A stretch of DNA of 64,000 nucleotides from G965247475 sp965247475 (GTDB lineage Bacteria; Chloroflexota; UBA11872): positions 2,418,001 to 2,482,000 of the forward strand of contig OZ252016.1 of the NCBI GenBank assembly GCA_965247475.1, in the 5' to 3' direction. The notes beneath the pieces were generated by a model, which searched no databases, had not been told where the DNA came from, and worked only from the letters and a program-made list of their open reading frames with translations. Every line of letters starts with the position of its first letter. Position 1 is the stretch's first letter. Below are positions 34,221 to 43,558 of the stretch, in pieces. The translations under genes and the position numbers were made by a program.

Positions 34221-36064
34221 GCCAAACCGTCCGCGAGACCCTCGGCTTCCGTGACCATCGCGTCGATCAAGCGCACCCCGCGGGTCCAGAAATCGGCATC
34301 GTCGAGGTCGATGCCGAGCGGTCTGACCAGCTCAACCGGACTGACGGACCCGCCCTTCCGGAGCATCTCGACGTAGGCCGGAGCGAAGGCCGGACCCTGC
34401 TGGTCATAGATATCCACGAGCGCAAGCACCAGCAACTCCCCGAAGGCATAGGCGTACACATAGAACGGCGTGTGGATGAAGTGCGGGATGTAGCTCCACC
34501 AGACCCGGTAGTCGTCGGTGAGCGTCACCGAGCCGCCGTGCATGGGGGCGTTGGCGTCGATCCACAGCTCGCCGATGCGCTGGGCGGTCAGCTCCCCCTC
34601 GTCGCGGCGGGCGCGGTGCGCCGCGCGCTCGAACTCGTGCATCGAGATCTGACGGAAGACCGTCGCGAAGGTGTCCTCGATCTTGCTCGCGAGCAGCGCA
34701 AGCCGTGCCCGTTGGTCGGACTGCTGTGACAGCAGACGGCGAAAGACCAGCAGCTCGCCGAACACCGAGGCGGTCTCCGCGGTGGTGAGCGGCGTGTGCG
34801 CCTGGAGGTACCCAACGTCGCGTGAGAGGTGCTGGTGCACGGCGTGGCCGAGCTCGTGGGCGACTGTCATCACATCGCGGATGCGGTCGGTGAAGTTGCA
34901 GAGGATATACGGGTGCGCGGCGGTGGTGGCGCCGGCGCTGAACGCGCCGCCACGCTTGCCGGCGCGCAGCTCGGCGTCGATCCACCGCTCGTCGAACGCG
35001 CGGGCCACGATGTCGCCGAGGGTGTCCGAGAAGCCTGCGTAACTGTCCAGGCTGATGCGCTTCGCGGCGTCCCAGTCGTAGGCGGGCAGGTCGGCGGTGA
35101 GGGGCGCGTAGCGGTCGTAGTCGAAGAGCTCGTCGAGTCCGAGCATCCGTTGCTTCAGGCGGTAGTAGCGCTGGACGATCGGGTAGCCGGCGCGCACCGC
35201 CTGCGCCAGCGCATCCACGGCCTGCTGCTCGATCTCGTTGGCGAGATTGCGGGCGGCCATCGGGGTCGGGTAGGCGCGGATCCGGTCGCTGACGGAATGA
35301 TCCTGGAGCCGGACGTTGAAAATGTAGGTCAGCGGGTGCTGCTCGCGACGGAGCGTGACGGTGAGCGCGGCGGCGGCGGCGCGGCGCGTCTCGCGATCGG
35401 GATCGTACAGAAGCGCCAGGACCTCCGACTCGTTGAGCGTGCGGGTCTCGCCATCGAGTGTGATATTCACGGAGAGGCGTCCGGTGATCTCATCGAACAG
35501 GCGCGACCAGGCACGGCTGCCAGTGTTGGAGGTTTCGTCAAGGATGTGCTCCTCGCCCTCGGCCCGTCGGTGCGGCTTGGCGCGCCGCTCGCGCTCGAGC
35601 AGGTACGCGAACGCCTGGAGCCGCTCGTCCGCCATGAGCGCCCGGGCGGCATCGTCGTCGACCTCGATCCACTCCAGCTCGAAGAAGAGCAGGTGCCGAC
35701 GGATCGCGGTGGCGCGCTCCTGAGTGAAGCTGACCAGCCGCCCAAATGCGGGCTCGTCGCTCTTGGCGGCATGCAAGAGATGCGCGTAGATGCCGGAGGC
35801 GTCCATGAGCTCATGGATGTCTTGCAGCTCGGCCACGGCCTCGTGCAGCTTTCCCGCGTCGAGGTCGGCGACCTGGCCGCGGTAGCGTTGCTCAAAGGCC
35901 TCGGCACGGCGTTGGGCGGCATCGAGGTCGGCTTCGAGCTTGGCGTCGTCGACGCCGGCATAGAGGGCCGACAGATCCCACGCGACGCCGTCGGCGCTGC
36001 TGGTCGGCGAGGGAGGCTGGACGGCCACCGGCGGGTCTCGCTTCGATCGGCGGGGCAGTTCCAT
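34217..36064 (-). CDS. pepF: Oligoendopeptidase F (M3 family)
   Basis: Zinc oligopeptidase of 615 residues, cutting peptides of about 5-20 residues in the cytoplasm. The metal motif H-E-x-x-H is in VAHELGHAVHQHLSRD, with the third ligand Glu 25-30 residues later in the TTAETASVFGE helix. The N-terminal half shows the helical 'VAWDLSALYAG... AFEQRYRGQVADL' region of PepF. It overlaps the larA start by 4 nt. The preceding gene is 50 nt upstream, so an operon of three or more is likely. Confidence 0.92.
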   Translation of the reverse strand: MELPRRSKRDPPVAVQPPSPTSSADGVAWDLSALYAGVDDAKLEADLDAAQRRAEAFEQRYRGQVADLDAGKLHEAVAELQDIHELMDASGIYAHLLHAAKSDEPAFGRLVSFTQERATAIRRHLLFFELEWIEVDDDAARALMADERLQAFAYLLERERRAKPHRRAEGEEHILDETSNTGSRAWSRLFDEITGRLSVNITLDGETRTLNESEVLALLYDPDRETRRAAAAALTVTLRREQHPLTYIFNVRLQDHSVSDRIRAYPTPMAARNLANEIEQQAVDALAQAVRAGYPIVQRYYRLKQRMLGLDELFDYDRYAPLTADLPAYDWDAAKRISLDSYAGFSDTLGDIVARAFDERWIDAELRAGKRGGAFSAGATTAAHPYILCNFTDRIRDVMTVAHELGHAVHQHLSRDVGYLQAHTPLTTAETASVFGELLVFRRLLSQQSDQRARLALLASKIEDTFATVFRQISMHEFERAAHRARRDEGELTAQRIGELWIDANAPMHGGSVTLTDDYRVWWSYIPHFIHTPFYVYAYAFGELLVLALVDIYDQQGPAFAPAYVEMLRKGGSVSPVELVRPLGIDLDDADFWTRGVRLIDAMVTEAEGLADGLA

Positions 36065-36114
36065 TGTGAACCGGCGGACGGCCGCTGTCGTCCCGGGCGA
36101 ACGCCGCCGTGGCT

Positions 36115-37605
36115 TTAGGCCTGCGCCGAGCGCCCGCGCGTGAGCTCCAGCGCCAGCGCATCCAGGGTCTGCGCGGGGTCCGCTCCGCGCAGCAGAATCT
36201 CGCGCGCGATCGTGTTGTCGATGAGGGAACGCTCGCCATGGCTCAGGGTGAGCACGCCGGCGTTTTCGAGCAGGTCATGTACAACCTGGGCATCGGCCTC
36301 TCCCAGGTTCGACATGCGTTGCCGGAGCGCTTCGGCAGGGACACGCTGGGCCGGGAACGCGACCTCTCCGCGTAGGCCGTGTCCGAGCGCACGCAACGCT
36401 TGATACGCGGCGGCCGGGTCGGCGGTGCTGGAGGGGATGGCGATCATGGCCCAAATCTCGACCGGATTGGCCGGCGAGCCCAGGTTCGGGAAGGGGTAGA
36501 CGCGCAGATCGCCGGTTTCGAGGTGGCGCGACAGATTTCTCATCACCCCTCTGAAACCAAAGTAGCGCGGACTGACGTTGGCGAGGTGCCCCAGCCAAAG
36601 CCCGAAGCTCAAGCTGCGGAACTGGGGGGTGAACGAAAAGCCGTCGGTTCGCAACAGGCCGTGGACGGTGGAAAGATCGCGCAGGAAGCCGACGGTGCCG
36701 ATCGCTTGCTCGGATGTGAGCGGCGAGAAGGCGCCGTGGCGGTCCTCGAGCGACCCGAGCGCCGCCAGCAGGACTTTGGTGGGCTCCGGTTGGACGACGT
36801 AGTCACCGGTCGAGCGCGGTTCGGGGTCTACAAAGGCGATCAAGCCCGCGACCTCGGCGCCCGCGTCGCCGGTACCCCGGCCCCGCAGCGCAAGCGCGGT
36901 GTTCACGAAGGCTTCGCGGTCAAAGGTCTCCCGGCTTGGGTCGGGCGGCGGGTACTCGGCAGACGCCGCGAGCCGCACGTTGAGCAACGCGACGTCCGGC
37001 GACACGGCGACCGGGAGGGCCAACTGCGCCCCGCGGTGCCGCCCGGCGGCGAGTAGGCCGGGCCAGTAGGCCTCGGGGTCGAACGCGGTGTCGGATGCGA
37101 TGAACTCGGATAGATCGAGCAGCCGATCGTTGGCGGCCAGCTCGGCATGGTGGGACTGGAAGTAGACCAGCAGTTCGGCCGGCGCGGCGGTTCCGACCAC
37201 GGCGTCGAGCGCGTGGTTGATGTCGAAGATGCTCACCTGCGTAATTGGGTCGAGGGGGATGTCCTGGAAGCTGTAGCGCCCCTGGCTAGCGGCCTCGGCG
37301 GCGGCAAAGGCGTTGGCGATGTGATTGAGCTGCAGCGGCCCGAGCAGCGCGGAGAACATTGCGACCGGCATGCGGCGGCGCTCGCCGGGCTCGGGCAGAC
37401 CGAGCGCCCCGCGGGGCGCTCGCGCCTCCACGCTCGCCGCCGACCGACGCGCGCGGTCGATGGCCGCGGCGAGCACGGGATCTCGCTCGGCGGCGTCGCG
37501 AATTAGGGTCTCGGCCGATGGTTCGCCACAGGCCAGCGAGGCCAGCGAGGTCGATCCGGCCGCCAGCAGCGTGAGCAGCCGCCGACGCGAGAGCACAGGG
37601 GGCAC
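36115..37605 (-). CDS. Extracytoplasmic solute-binding-like lipoprotein
   Basis: Lipoprotein of 496 residues with signal peptide and lipobox LASLAC. The body resembles family 1 extracellular solute-binding proteins (two-lobe, with a SIFDINHALDAVVG strand and a long NPVEIWAMIAIPSST hinge), though identity motifs are weak. It starts at GTG 37605, three nt before the stop of an upstream membrane-protein gene. No ABC permease or ATPase is adjacent, so it may bind a ligand without its own transporter here. Function uncertain. Confidence 0.6.
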   Translation of the reverse strand: MPPVLSRRRLLTLLAAGSTSLASLACGEPSAETLIRDAAERDPVLAAAIDRARRSAASVEARAPRGALGLPEPGERRRMPVAMFSALLGPLQLNHIANAFAAAEAASQGRYSFQDIPLDPITQVSIFDINHALDAVVGTAAPAELLVYFQSHHAELAANDRLLDLSEFIASDTAFDPEAYWPGLLAAGRHRGAQLALPVAVSPDVALLNVRLAASAEYPPPDPSRETFDREAFVNTALALRGRGTGDAGAEVAGLIAFVDPEPRSTGDYVVQPEPTKVLLAALGSLEDRHGAFSPLTSEQAIGTVGFLRDLSTVHGLLRTDGFSFTPQFRSLSFGLWLGHLANVSPRYFGFRGVMRNLSRHLETGDLRVYPFPNLGSPANPVEIWAMIAIPSSTADPAAAYQALRALGHGLRGEVAFPAQRVPAEALRQRMSNLGEADAQVVHDLLENAGVLTLSHGERSLIDNTIAREILLRGADPAQTLDALALELTRGRSAQA

Positions 37606-37608
37606 CGG

Positions 37609-38781
37609 TCAGATGTCTTCCAGATGGCGCGCGTAGATGTACACGAGCAGACCGGCCACCAGGGCGCCCGCGATCAGGCCCGCAATGTCAAGCCCGAGGT
37701 TTTCCCGAAAGGGGGTGAACGGAACGAGGTTCATCCAGGCGAACCAGCGGACGAAGGACCAGATCGCAATCGTGAGGGCGAGCGCGGCGAGCGCGTAGCG
37801 GGGGAGACGGGATCGCAGAGGAACGCCGTGCCCAAGGCCGCCGGTCCGCCGCAGGACCCGGGCCTCAACGGCGCGCCGTCGATCGGCCTCGGTCACTCGA
37901 GCGGTTCGCAGCACTTCGTCGGCCCATAGGCTGCGCTCATAGTGGGAGCGACGGTACACGTCGCGCCCGTAGAACTCTCGGTCGGCAACGACCTGCAGGG
38001 CGGCGTCACGAAGCAGGATTCGGCCTGCGATCGCGGCCGCGTTCACCGTCGCCATGCGCATGAGCACGTGCGGATACAGCCGCCGGAACCATACCCCGGC
38101 CGCGGCGGCGCCGGGAATCCCGACCGGGATCATCAGGAACAAGAACCCGATACCCGCCTGGCCGCCCAGCTGCAGACCGACGAGGCCGGCGACCGCAAGC
38201 GCGACCAGCGCCCATACCGCGGCCTCGCGGAGCATCCACAGTCGCGTGGCGCGAAGGTCGAGGAACGTGATGAGCGCTCCGGACCGGCGCCAGCGCGCGC
38301 CATCCACCAGCGCGAGGCCGAGGCCCGCCACGCCGACGATCGGCGTGACGACCGCGGCGGCGCGCAGGATCGAGCCCGCGGCGTCGAGCACCGATGGGGC
38401 CGAGGCGTTCGCGGCCTCAGCGCCGCTCGGCGGGGCGCCTCCGGCTGATCCGGGTCCGGCGCCCAGCCCGAGATTCAACAAGAGCCCCAGGCCGGCGATC
38501 CCAACCGCCGCAATCGCGAGCACGCTGAGCGCCATCAGCGCGCCGGTCGCGAAGCCGGCCAGCATCGCCGCGCGGCGAGTTGCGGCGGCCGATCGGACCT
38601 TGGGGAGGTAGGCCCCGAGCGTGGTCCATGCCTCGGTGGCGGGATAGCCGGCATGGACGAGCGCCTGTTGCGCGCTGCGGAGATCCTCGCGGTTGTCGCG
38701 TTCGAAGGCGCCGGCACGTCCGCGGCGAAGGGCCGCACGCCACGACCAGCGCGATCGCTCGAAGGACCGACTCATCGGCAC
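37609..38781 (-). CDS. Polytopic membrane protein of unknown function
   Basis: Protein of 390 residues. A basic N-terminus of about 65 residues (with 'SAQQALVHAGYPATEAW') precedes about six or seven membrane helices in two groups, split by a soluble loop (REFYGRDVYRRSHYERSLWADE) and an Arg-rich segment. Not recognised as a family. It is directly followed (3 nt) by the solute-binding-like lipoprotein gene, so the two may work together. Start at 38781, with an alternative ATG at 38775. Confidence 0.6.
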   Translation of the reverse strand: MPMSRSFERSRWSWRAALRRGRAGAFERDNREDLRSAQQALVHAGYPATEAWTTLGAYLPKVRSAAATRRAAMLAGFATGALMALSVLAIAAVGIAGLGLLLNLGLGAGPGSAGGAPPSGAEAANASAPSVLDAAGSILRAAAVVTPIVGVAGLGLALVDGARWRRSGALITFLDLRATRLWMLREAAVWALVALAVAGLVGLQLGGQAGIGFLFLMIPVGIPGAAAAGVWFRRLYPHVLMRMATVNAAAIAGRILLRDAALQVVADREFYGRDVYRRSHYERSLWADEVLRTARVTEADRRRAVEARVLRRTGGLGHGVPLRSRLPRYALAALALTIAIWSFVRWFAWMNLVPFTPFRENLGLDIAGLIAGALVAGLLVYIYARHLEDI

Positions 38782-38977
38782 GTCCCCGGGGTGGGGTAGC
38801 AGACCTCGCGCGGCCTCTCAGCGCCCACCCGCGGTCTCGCGGCGGAGCGCAGAACGTCGCGGGCTGCATCCAGTCTACGGGGCGGCGGGGGAGTCGTGCC
38901 TGTGCGGCGGGCTACCGATGCGTCTCGACGGCGGCGCCGACATATCGCCAGCGTCGAGTCCGTCGGACCCACCCGCG

Positions 38978-40726
38978 CTATTCGGGAACGGCCAGCCCGA
39001 CGGGACGGTCCGGGTCGAGGCTGGCCACGAGCGCGGCGCGCTCCTCGAGCACACGCGCGGCGACGTTGCCGAGTGGGATCTGCTCCCGCTCATCCCGCGT
39101 GCGGAGCTTGAGCTCCGCGGCGTCGTTGGCGAGCGAGCGCTTGCTCACGGTCAAGCGGATGGGCATGCCCAGCAGGTCGGCATCGTTGAACTTCACGCCG
39201 GCGCTCTCGTCGCGATCGTCGAGGAGCACGGTGAGGCCGGCGGATTCGATGTCGGTCGCCAGCGACTCGGCCGCTTCCGCGATCCGGTCGACGCCGAGCT
39301 GCACGATGTGGACATCGTAGGGAGCGACGTTGATGGGCCATTGCATGCCCTGGTCGTCGTGGTGCCGCTCGATCACGGCGGCGAGCAGGCGGCCAACGCC
39401 GATCCCGTATGAGCCCATGACGATCGCGCGCTCGACGCCATCTTCGCCGAGATAGCGGGCGCCCAGCTTCTCGCTGTAGAAGGTGCCGAGCTTGAAGGTG
39501 TTGCCGAGCTCGATGCCGGTGAGCAACTCGAGCGGCGTGCCGCACACGGGGCAGGGGTCTCCCGCGCGAACCGAGGCGATATCGCCGACGTGATCCGCGC
39601 GAAAGTCCCGCGGGTAGTTCACGTCGGTGAGGTGGTGGCCGGGCCGGTTGGCGCCGGCCACGAGGTTGGTGGCGCGTGTCACCGAGTCATCGGCCACAGT
39701 CGTCACGGTGCCCTCGAGGCCGATGGGCGAGGCGTAGCCGGCCACGAGCCCGGCATCTTCGACCTCCTGGTCGGCCGCGAGACGGAGCTCGGCGACGCCG
39801 AGCAGACTCCGGAGCTTGGCCTCGTTGACGTCCAAATCGCCTCGAATGGCCACGAAGGCGATTCCCTCGGGCGTGCGGTAGAACACTGCCTTGAGCGTCT
39901 GGTGCGTGGGAACGTCGAGGAAGCTCGCGACGGCTTCAATGGTCTCCTGACCGGGCGTGGCCACGAGCTGGTGCGGCCGCGGCGCCCCGTGATCGAGGAT
40001 TTGCTCCTGGCTCACCGCCACCTCCAGGTTGGCGGCGTAGTCGCCGTCGGGGCAGGCGACGATCGTGTCTTCGCCCGCATCGGTGACGCTGTGGAACTCG
40101 TGCGCCTGGGACCCGGCCATGGCGCCGGCATCGGATTGCACGACAAGGGGCTCGACCCCGCAACGGCGAAACGCACGCGTGTAGGCGGTGAGGAAACGCT
40201 GGTAGTCGGCGTCGAAGCTCTCTACGTCGGCGTGGAAGCTGTAGGCGTCCTTCATCGTGAATTCGCGCACGCGCAGCAGGCCGCCGCGGGGTCTGGGCTC
40301 GTCGCGGAACTTGGTCTGGAACTGGTAGATGCTGAACGGGAGCTGTCGATACGAGCTGGTGAACCAGGTGGCAAGGTCGGTGGCGACCTCTTCGTGGGTG
40401 AACGCGAGCACCATGTCGCGGTCGGCCCGGTCCTTGAACCGGACCATTTCGGGCCCGACGGATTCGAAACGGCCGGTCCGCTCCCACAGGTCGGAGGGGT
40501 GGACCACGGGCATTTGAAGCTCCTGGCAGCCGATCCGATCCATTTCCTCGCGGATGATCTGCTCGACTCGCTGCGCGGTTCGCCACCCGAGCGGCAGGTA
40601 GCTGTAGATGCCGGAGCCGAGCGGGCGCACAAACCCGGCGCGCAGGAGCAGACGGTGCGAGGCGATGGTGGCTTCGGACGGGTCTTCACGCAGAGTGCGT
40701 CCGAACAGTTTCGACAGACGCTGCAT
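38978..40726 (-). CDS. proS: Prolyl-tRNA synthetase (bacterial type with INS domain)
   Basis: Class II synthetase of 582 residues that charges tRNA-Pro. It shows motif 1 region SGIYSYLPLG, motif 2 around RDEPRPRGGLLRVREFTMKDAYSF (short part: RVREFTMKDAY), and the editing INS/YbaK-like domain in the middle (DVPTHQTLKAVFY..., DLDVNEAKL). It then has motif 3-like GSYGIGVGRLLAAV and a C-terminal anticodon-binding domain (VHIVQLG...). The length and INS insertion match the standard bacterial form, not the archaeal one. It lies 65 nt after cysE. Confidence 0.95.
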   Translation of the reverse strand: MQRLSKLFGRTLREDPSEATIASHRLLLRAGFVRPLGSGIYSYLPLGWRTAQRVEQIIREEMDRIGCQELQMPVVHPSDLWERTGRFESVGPEMVRFKDRADRDMVLAFTHEEVATDLATWFTSSYRQLPFSIYQFQTKFRDEPRPRGGLLRVREFTMKDAYSFHADVESFDADYQRFLTAYTRAFRRCGVEPLVVQSDAGAMAGSQAHEFHSVTDAGEDTIVACPDGDYAANLEVAVSQEQILDHGAPRPHQLVATPGQETIEAVASFLDVPTHQTLKAVFYRTPEGIAFVAIRGDLDVNEAKLRSLLGVAELRLAADQEVEDAGLVAGYASPIGLEGTVTTVADDSVTRATNLVAGANRPGHHLTDVNYPRDFRADHVGDIASVRAGDPCPVCGTPLELLTGIELGNTFKLGTFYSEKLGARYLGEDGVERAIVMGSYGIGVGRLLAAVIERHHDDQGMQWPINVAPYDVHIVQLGVDRIAEAAESLATDIESAGLTVLLDDRDESAGVKFNDADLLGMPIRLTVSKRSLANDAAELKLRTRDEREQIPLGNVAARVLEERAALVASLDPDRPVGLAVPE

Positions 40727-40791
40727 GTGGCGAACGTGGTTGGAGTGGAGGCCGGTCAGGCGACCGCGCCGATCAAGTGTATCGGTCGGAG

Positions 40792-41499
40792 CTAGGTCTC
40801 ACGCCGCTGCGGGTCCACTCGCTCGCCGAGCTGATGGATCGGCTCGTGATCGACGCGCTCACCGGCGCGGACGACATACGTGGCGCGCGGTCCGGACACG
40901 ACGGAGTCGGGCGGCACGTCCTCGGTCACGACGGCAAGCGCGCCGATCTTGCTGCGCGCACCGATCGTCACGGGACCCAGGATGCTCGCGCCGACCCCGA
41001 TGGTGACGCCGTCCTCGATGGTCGCGTGCCGCTTCACCCGGTTGTTCTTGTCGTGCCGCCACCAGCCGGTCGCACCGATCGTGACCTGGTGGTAGAGCAT
41101 CACGTCGTCGCCGATCTCCGAGGTCTCGCCGACCACGACGCCGGAGCCGTGATCGATGAAGAACCGCTTGCCAATGACGGCGCCTGGATGGATCTCGATC
41201 CCGCCTGTCAGGAGCCGGGAGCTGAAGCTGATCAGGCGGGGTACGACCGGCACGCGATGGGTCATGAGCCAGTGCGCGATTCGGTGGAGGAAGAGCGCGT
41301 GGACGCTCGGGTACATGAGCACCTCGAGGATGTTGCTGGCCGCGGGGTCCTTGTCGAAGACGACCTGGACGAAGTCCGGCCAGCGCCAGCGCGGGGTGGG
41401 CGCGGCGCGTGTTGCGTCGACCGGCGTGGCCGGCCCGCCCGGTTCAAGGCGCCCCGAGCCGCGCCCATCCGACTCGTCGATCGCCTGCTGTGCTTTCAT
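40792..41499 (-). CDS. cysE: Serine O-acetyltransferase
   Basis: Makes O-acetylserine, the first committed step of cysteine synthesis. The 235 residues include an N-terminal helical domain ('NILEVLMYPSVHALFLHRI', shown in part as YPSVHALFLHRIAHWL) and a left-handed beta-helix with hexapeptide repeats (EIHPGAVIGKRFFIDHG, VIGETS-like VVVGETSEIG, MLYHQVTIGATGW). These include the catalytic His-Asp region of the bacterial CysE/EpsC type. The ATG at 41499 lies 15 nt after an intrinsic terminator of a cysteine T-box leader, so expression responds to uncharged tRNA-Cys. No cysK is adjacent. Confidence 0.93.
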   Translation of the reverse strand: MKAQQAIDESDGRGSGRLEPGGPATPVDATRAAPTPRWRWPDFVQVVFDKDPAASNILEVLMYPSVHALFLHRIAHWLMTHRVPVVPRLISFSSRLLTGGIEIHPGAVIGKRFFIDHGSGVVVGETSEIGDDVMLYHQVTIGATGWWRHDKNNRVKRHATIEDGVTIGVGASILGPVTIGARSKIGALAVVTEDVPPDSVVSGPRATYVVRAGERVDHEPIHQLGERVDPQRRET

Positions 41500-41513
41500 C
41501 GGCCTCGGGTCTT

Positions 41514-41546
41514 AAAGAAAAAGCGCCCGTCCCGAAGGACGAGCGC
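41514..41546 (-). terminator. Intrinsic terminator of the cysE T-box
   Basis: Minus-strand hairpin: a 10-bp stem with one G-U pair (GCGCTCGTCC and GGACGGGCGC) and a TTCG tetraloop, followed by TTTTTCTTT. Its 5' arm overlaps the T-box antiterminator element, the standard switching arrangement. Confidence 0.92.
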
Positions 41547-41776
41547 ACGCTCGTGGTCCCACCTTCGTTTGCCGGCGGCGCCAGCCGACCGGCCTCGAGG
41601 GGCGCCGCAGCGCCCGCGCCCGGTAACGAGGGCCAGTCGGTCCGACCTAGCCGGAGCTTGGTTCGGCCGGACGGCTCCCGAGTGCATTTCGCCGCCTTCG
41701 ACGCGCCGGTCCTTCCACCAGTCGCCGGCTCGCTGAGCGTCGGGTCGGGCGGCTACTTCTCTCGATCAACGCCGTT
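41514..41776 (-). promoter_or_regulatory. T-box riboswitch, cysteine (UGC specifier), upstream of cysE
   Basis: Transcribed leader that senses uncharged tRNA-Cys. Stem I base pairs ACGGC (41775-41771) with GCCGT (41675-41671), and the internal helix TCGAG pairs with CTCGG. Between them is a specifier loop with AGTA on one side and GAAATGCA on the other, giving the codon TGC at 41684-41686. A distal helix (CCGCC/GGCGG) and loop CTGGTGGAAGG lie within. The conserved T-box sequence AAGGTGGGACCACG is at 41552-41565. It competes with the terminator at 41514-41546. The Cys codon and the downstream cysE fit each other. Confidence 0.93.
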
Positions 41777-41906
41777 GTCGTTGCGTTGCCCTCAGTTCCT
41801 ACGCCGTTGGGGCGGGTGCTGTCAACAGTTTTCGGGGGCGTGGACGCGGCGCACGTGAGCCGGAAGGGCCGGTCGTTGCATGCGGGCGGACGCGAGGGTG
41901 GACGGC

Positions 41907-42614
41907 TCAGCCGGGCAATCGGGCGATCACATGCAGCCAGCGGCGACCGTCGGCCGACGGCCACGCATGCCGCTCGTGAACCCGAAAACCCACCGTGCGC
42001 AGCGAGGCTTCGAGCCCGTCGAGCGAGAAGTCGGTGAGGAATCGCGGCTCGGGTCCGTCCTCCGCCATGACGCGCGGACCCGCGCCCTGCCGCACGACCA
42101 CATAGAGCCAGCCGCGGTCGAGAATCCGCGCGAACTCGCGCAGCGCCCCCACTTCGGCGGCAGGGGGCAGGTGCCCGAGCGCCGCGAAGCACCAGATGGC
42201 GTCGGCCGATTGCGAGCCGACCGGCAGCCGCCGCATATCCGCCTGGAGGAGCGGACCGCGCTCTAGCTCGGCCGCGACGCGCAGCATCTCGCGTGACAGA
42301 TCGAGACGCAGCGGGCGCGCGCCGGCCAGGCGGAGCAGCGCGGAGTCACGCCCCGGGCCGCAGCCGACGTCCACGATGAGCGGCTCGTGGTACGGGGTGG
42401 CGCGGACCAGACGCACGAAGCGCTCGGCCTCATCGGCGGCGGCGTAGTCATCGATTCGCCGCGCGTAGTCGCGAGCGCCGCGGTCGTAGGCCCGTCGGTG
42501 AGCGGCGGCCCAGACCTCTGGGTCCAGCGGGATCGCCGGCGGCGCACCGGAGCGACCAGCGTCCGGGTCGGGCGGCCGGTCAGGCGCGCGCGGGCCGACC
42601 GTAGAATGCGGCAA
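41907..42614 (-). CDS. Class I SAM-dependent methyltransferase
   Basis: Methyltransferase of about 235 residues. SAM motif I is LIVDVGCGPGRDSALLR, then LRLDLSREML, ADMRRLPVGSQSADAIWCF and GHLPPAAEV, as in Methyltransferase_11/25 proteins. I chose the TTG at 42614 because the longer GTG start at 42677 would overlap the divergent gene's start. The first conserved helix is 'VWAAAHRRAYDRGARDYARRI'-like. No substrate clue. The T-box leader of cysE follows on the same strand after about 130 nt. Confidence 0.8.
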   Translation of the reverse strand: MPHSTVGPRAPDRPPDPDAGRSGAPPAIPLDPEVWAAAHRRAYDRGARDYARRIDDYAAADEAERFVRLVRATPYHEPLIVDVGCGPGRDSALLRLAGARPLRLDLSREMLRVAAELERGPLLQADMRRLPVGSQSADAIWCFAALGHLPPAAEVGALREFARILDRGWLYVVVRQGAGPRVMAEDGPEPRFLTDFSLDGLEASLRTVGFRVHERHAWPSADGRRWLHVIARLPG

Positions 42615-42634
42615 CAGGCTGGAGCGGGGTGTCG

Positions 42635-43441
42635 ATGGCGGATCGAGACGATACCGGCGACCGGCGTCCGGGTCCACCGCGGCAGAGCGCGGCCGCGCGT
42701 GACCGCTCGGCGCCGCCGGGCGAACCCACGGCCGCGGCGTTCGAAGCCAGCGCCTCGGACGAGGGTCCGGCTCAGCCGGATCTGGCCGAGCGCACGGAAA
42801 CGACCGGCCGCGACATGGCGCCGGCTGACGTGCGACCGCTTACCTTCGACGAGACGCTGGACGCGCTCCGCCTGTGGTACGCGCGCATCCGCGGGTCGCG
42901 AATCGAACGCGCGCTGGCGAGTCTGATCCTGCTGGTCGCGGGTGCGCTGGCGTGGCTGGTGATTTCGCTGGTGGTGCCGTGGTCCGGCGGGATCGCGGGT
43001 TCGGTCGCGGGCGTGCTGGCGCTGAATCTGCCGTGGACCCCGCTGCCAGGGCCGGACGATCCGGCGGTGCTGCGCGACACGGGACTGGCGACCGCCGCGT
43101 GGGTCGGCGCGCCGCTGGTCATCGGCGCGTTCTGGTTCGTGGCCGCCTACCATCTGGATCGCGCGAGCCGGCGCGCGTATCGCGTCAGCGAGATCCCCGG
43201 CGTCAGGCATTCGACCGGCTACGCGGCGATGGCGATCGTCGGCGTGTTTCCGTTGATCATCGCCGGCCTCATCAGCACGGCCTGGGGGGTATTCGCGCTC
43301 GTCTCATGGGCGGCGGCCGCGCAGGCGTGGGGATCGGTCGTGGGCCTGCTGGCGCTGCTGCTCGCCTTCGCGGCGGCGGTTCGAGTCGCGAACGGGATCC
43401 TGGACCACCGCGCGAACGCACGCGGGATCGGCGAATACTGA
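42635..43441 (+). CDS. Polytopic membrane protein of unknown function
   Basis: About 268 residues from the ATG at 42635 (GGAG ten nt upstream; a GTG is at 42629). The first 75 residues are charged and Pro-rich. Five or six membrane helices follow (SLILLVAGALAWLVISLVV, AAWVGAPLVIGAFWFVAAY, YAAMAIVGVFPLIIAGLIS, ...). No family is recognised. It overlaps a divergent methyltransferase upstream only in the shared start region. Confidence 0.6.
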   Translation: MADRDDTGDRRPGPPRQSAAARDRSAPPGEPTAAAFEASASDEGPAQPDLAERTETTGRDMAPADVRPLTFDETLDALRLWYARIRGSRIERALASLILLVAGALAWLVISLVVPWSGGIAGSVAGVLALNLPWTPLPGPDDPAVLRDTGLATAAWVGAPLVIGAFWFVAAYHLDRASRRAYRVSEIPGVRHSTGYAAMAIVGVFPLIIAGLISTAWGVFALVSWAAAAQAWGSVVGLLALLLAFAAAVRVANGILDHRANARGIGEY

Positions 43442-43558
43442 GGTCGGGCGAGCCGAGATCGACGCGGCGCTCCGCGCCGCCACCGAATGACCGAATCACC
43501 CCCGCCGGCCCGCTCGGGAGCGTATCCCTCCCGAGGGCTCGCAACCTGACACCCAGGA

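Noticed and set aside
33372..34376. 334-residue plus-strand frame over larA
   Set aside because: Antisense shadow; the LarA and PepF motifs on the minus strand are clear.
34829..36118. 429-residue plus-strand frame over pepF
   Set aside because: Antisense shadow with Val/Gly/Arg bias and no domain; pepF has an intact HExxH motif.
43513..43535. 8-bp hairpin CTCGGGAG/CTCCCGAG between two plus-strand genes
   Set aside because: It lacks a T-tract and any conserved context; too weak to call as a terminator.
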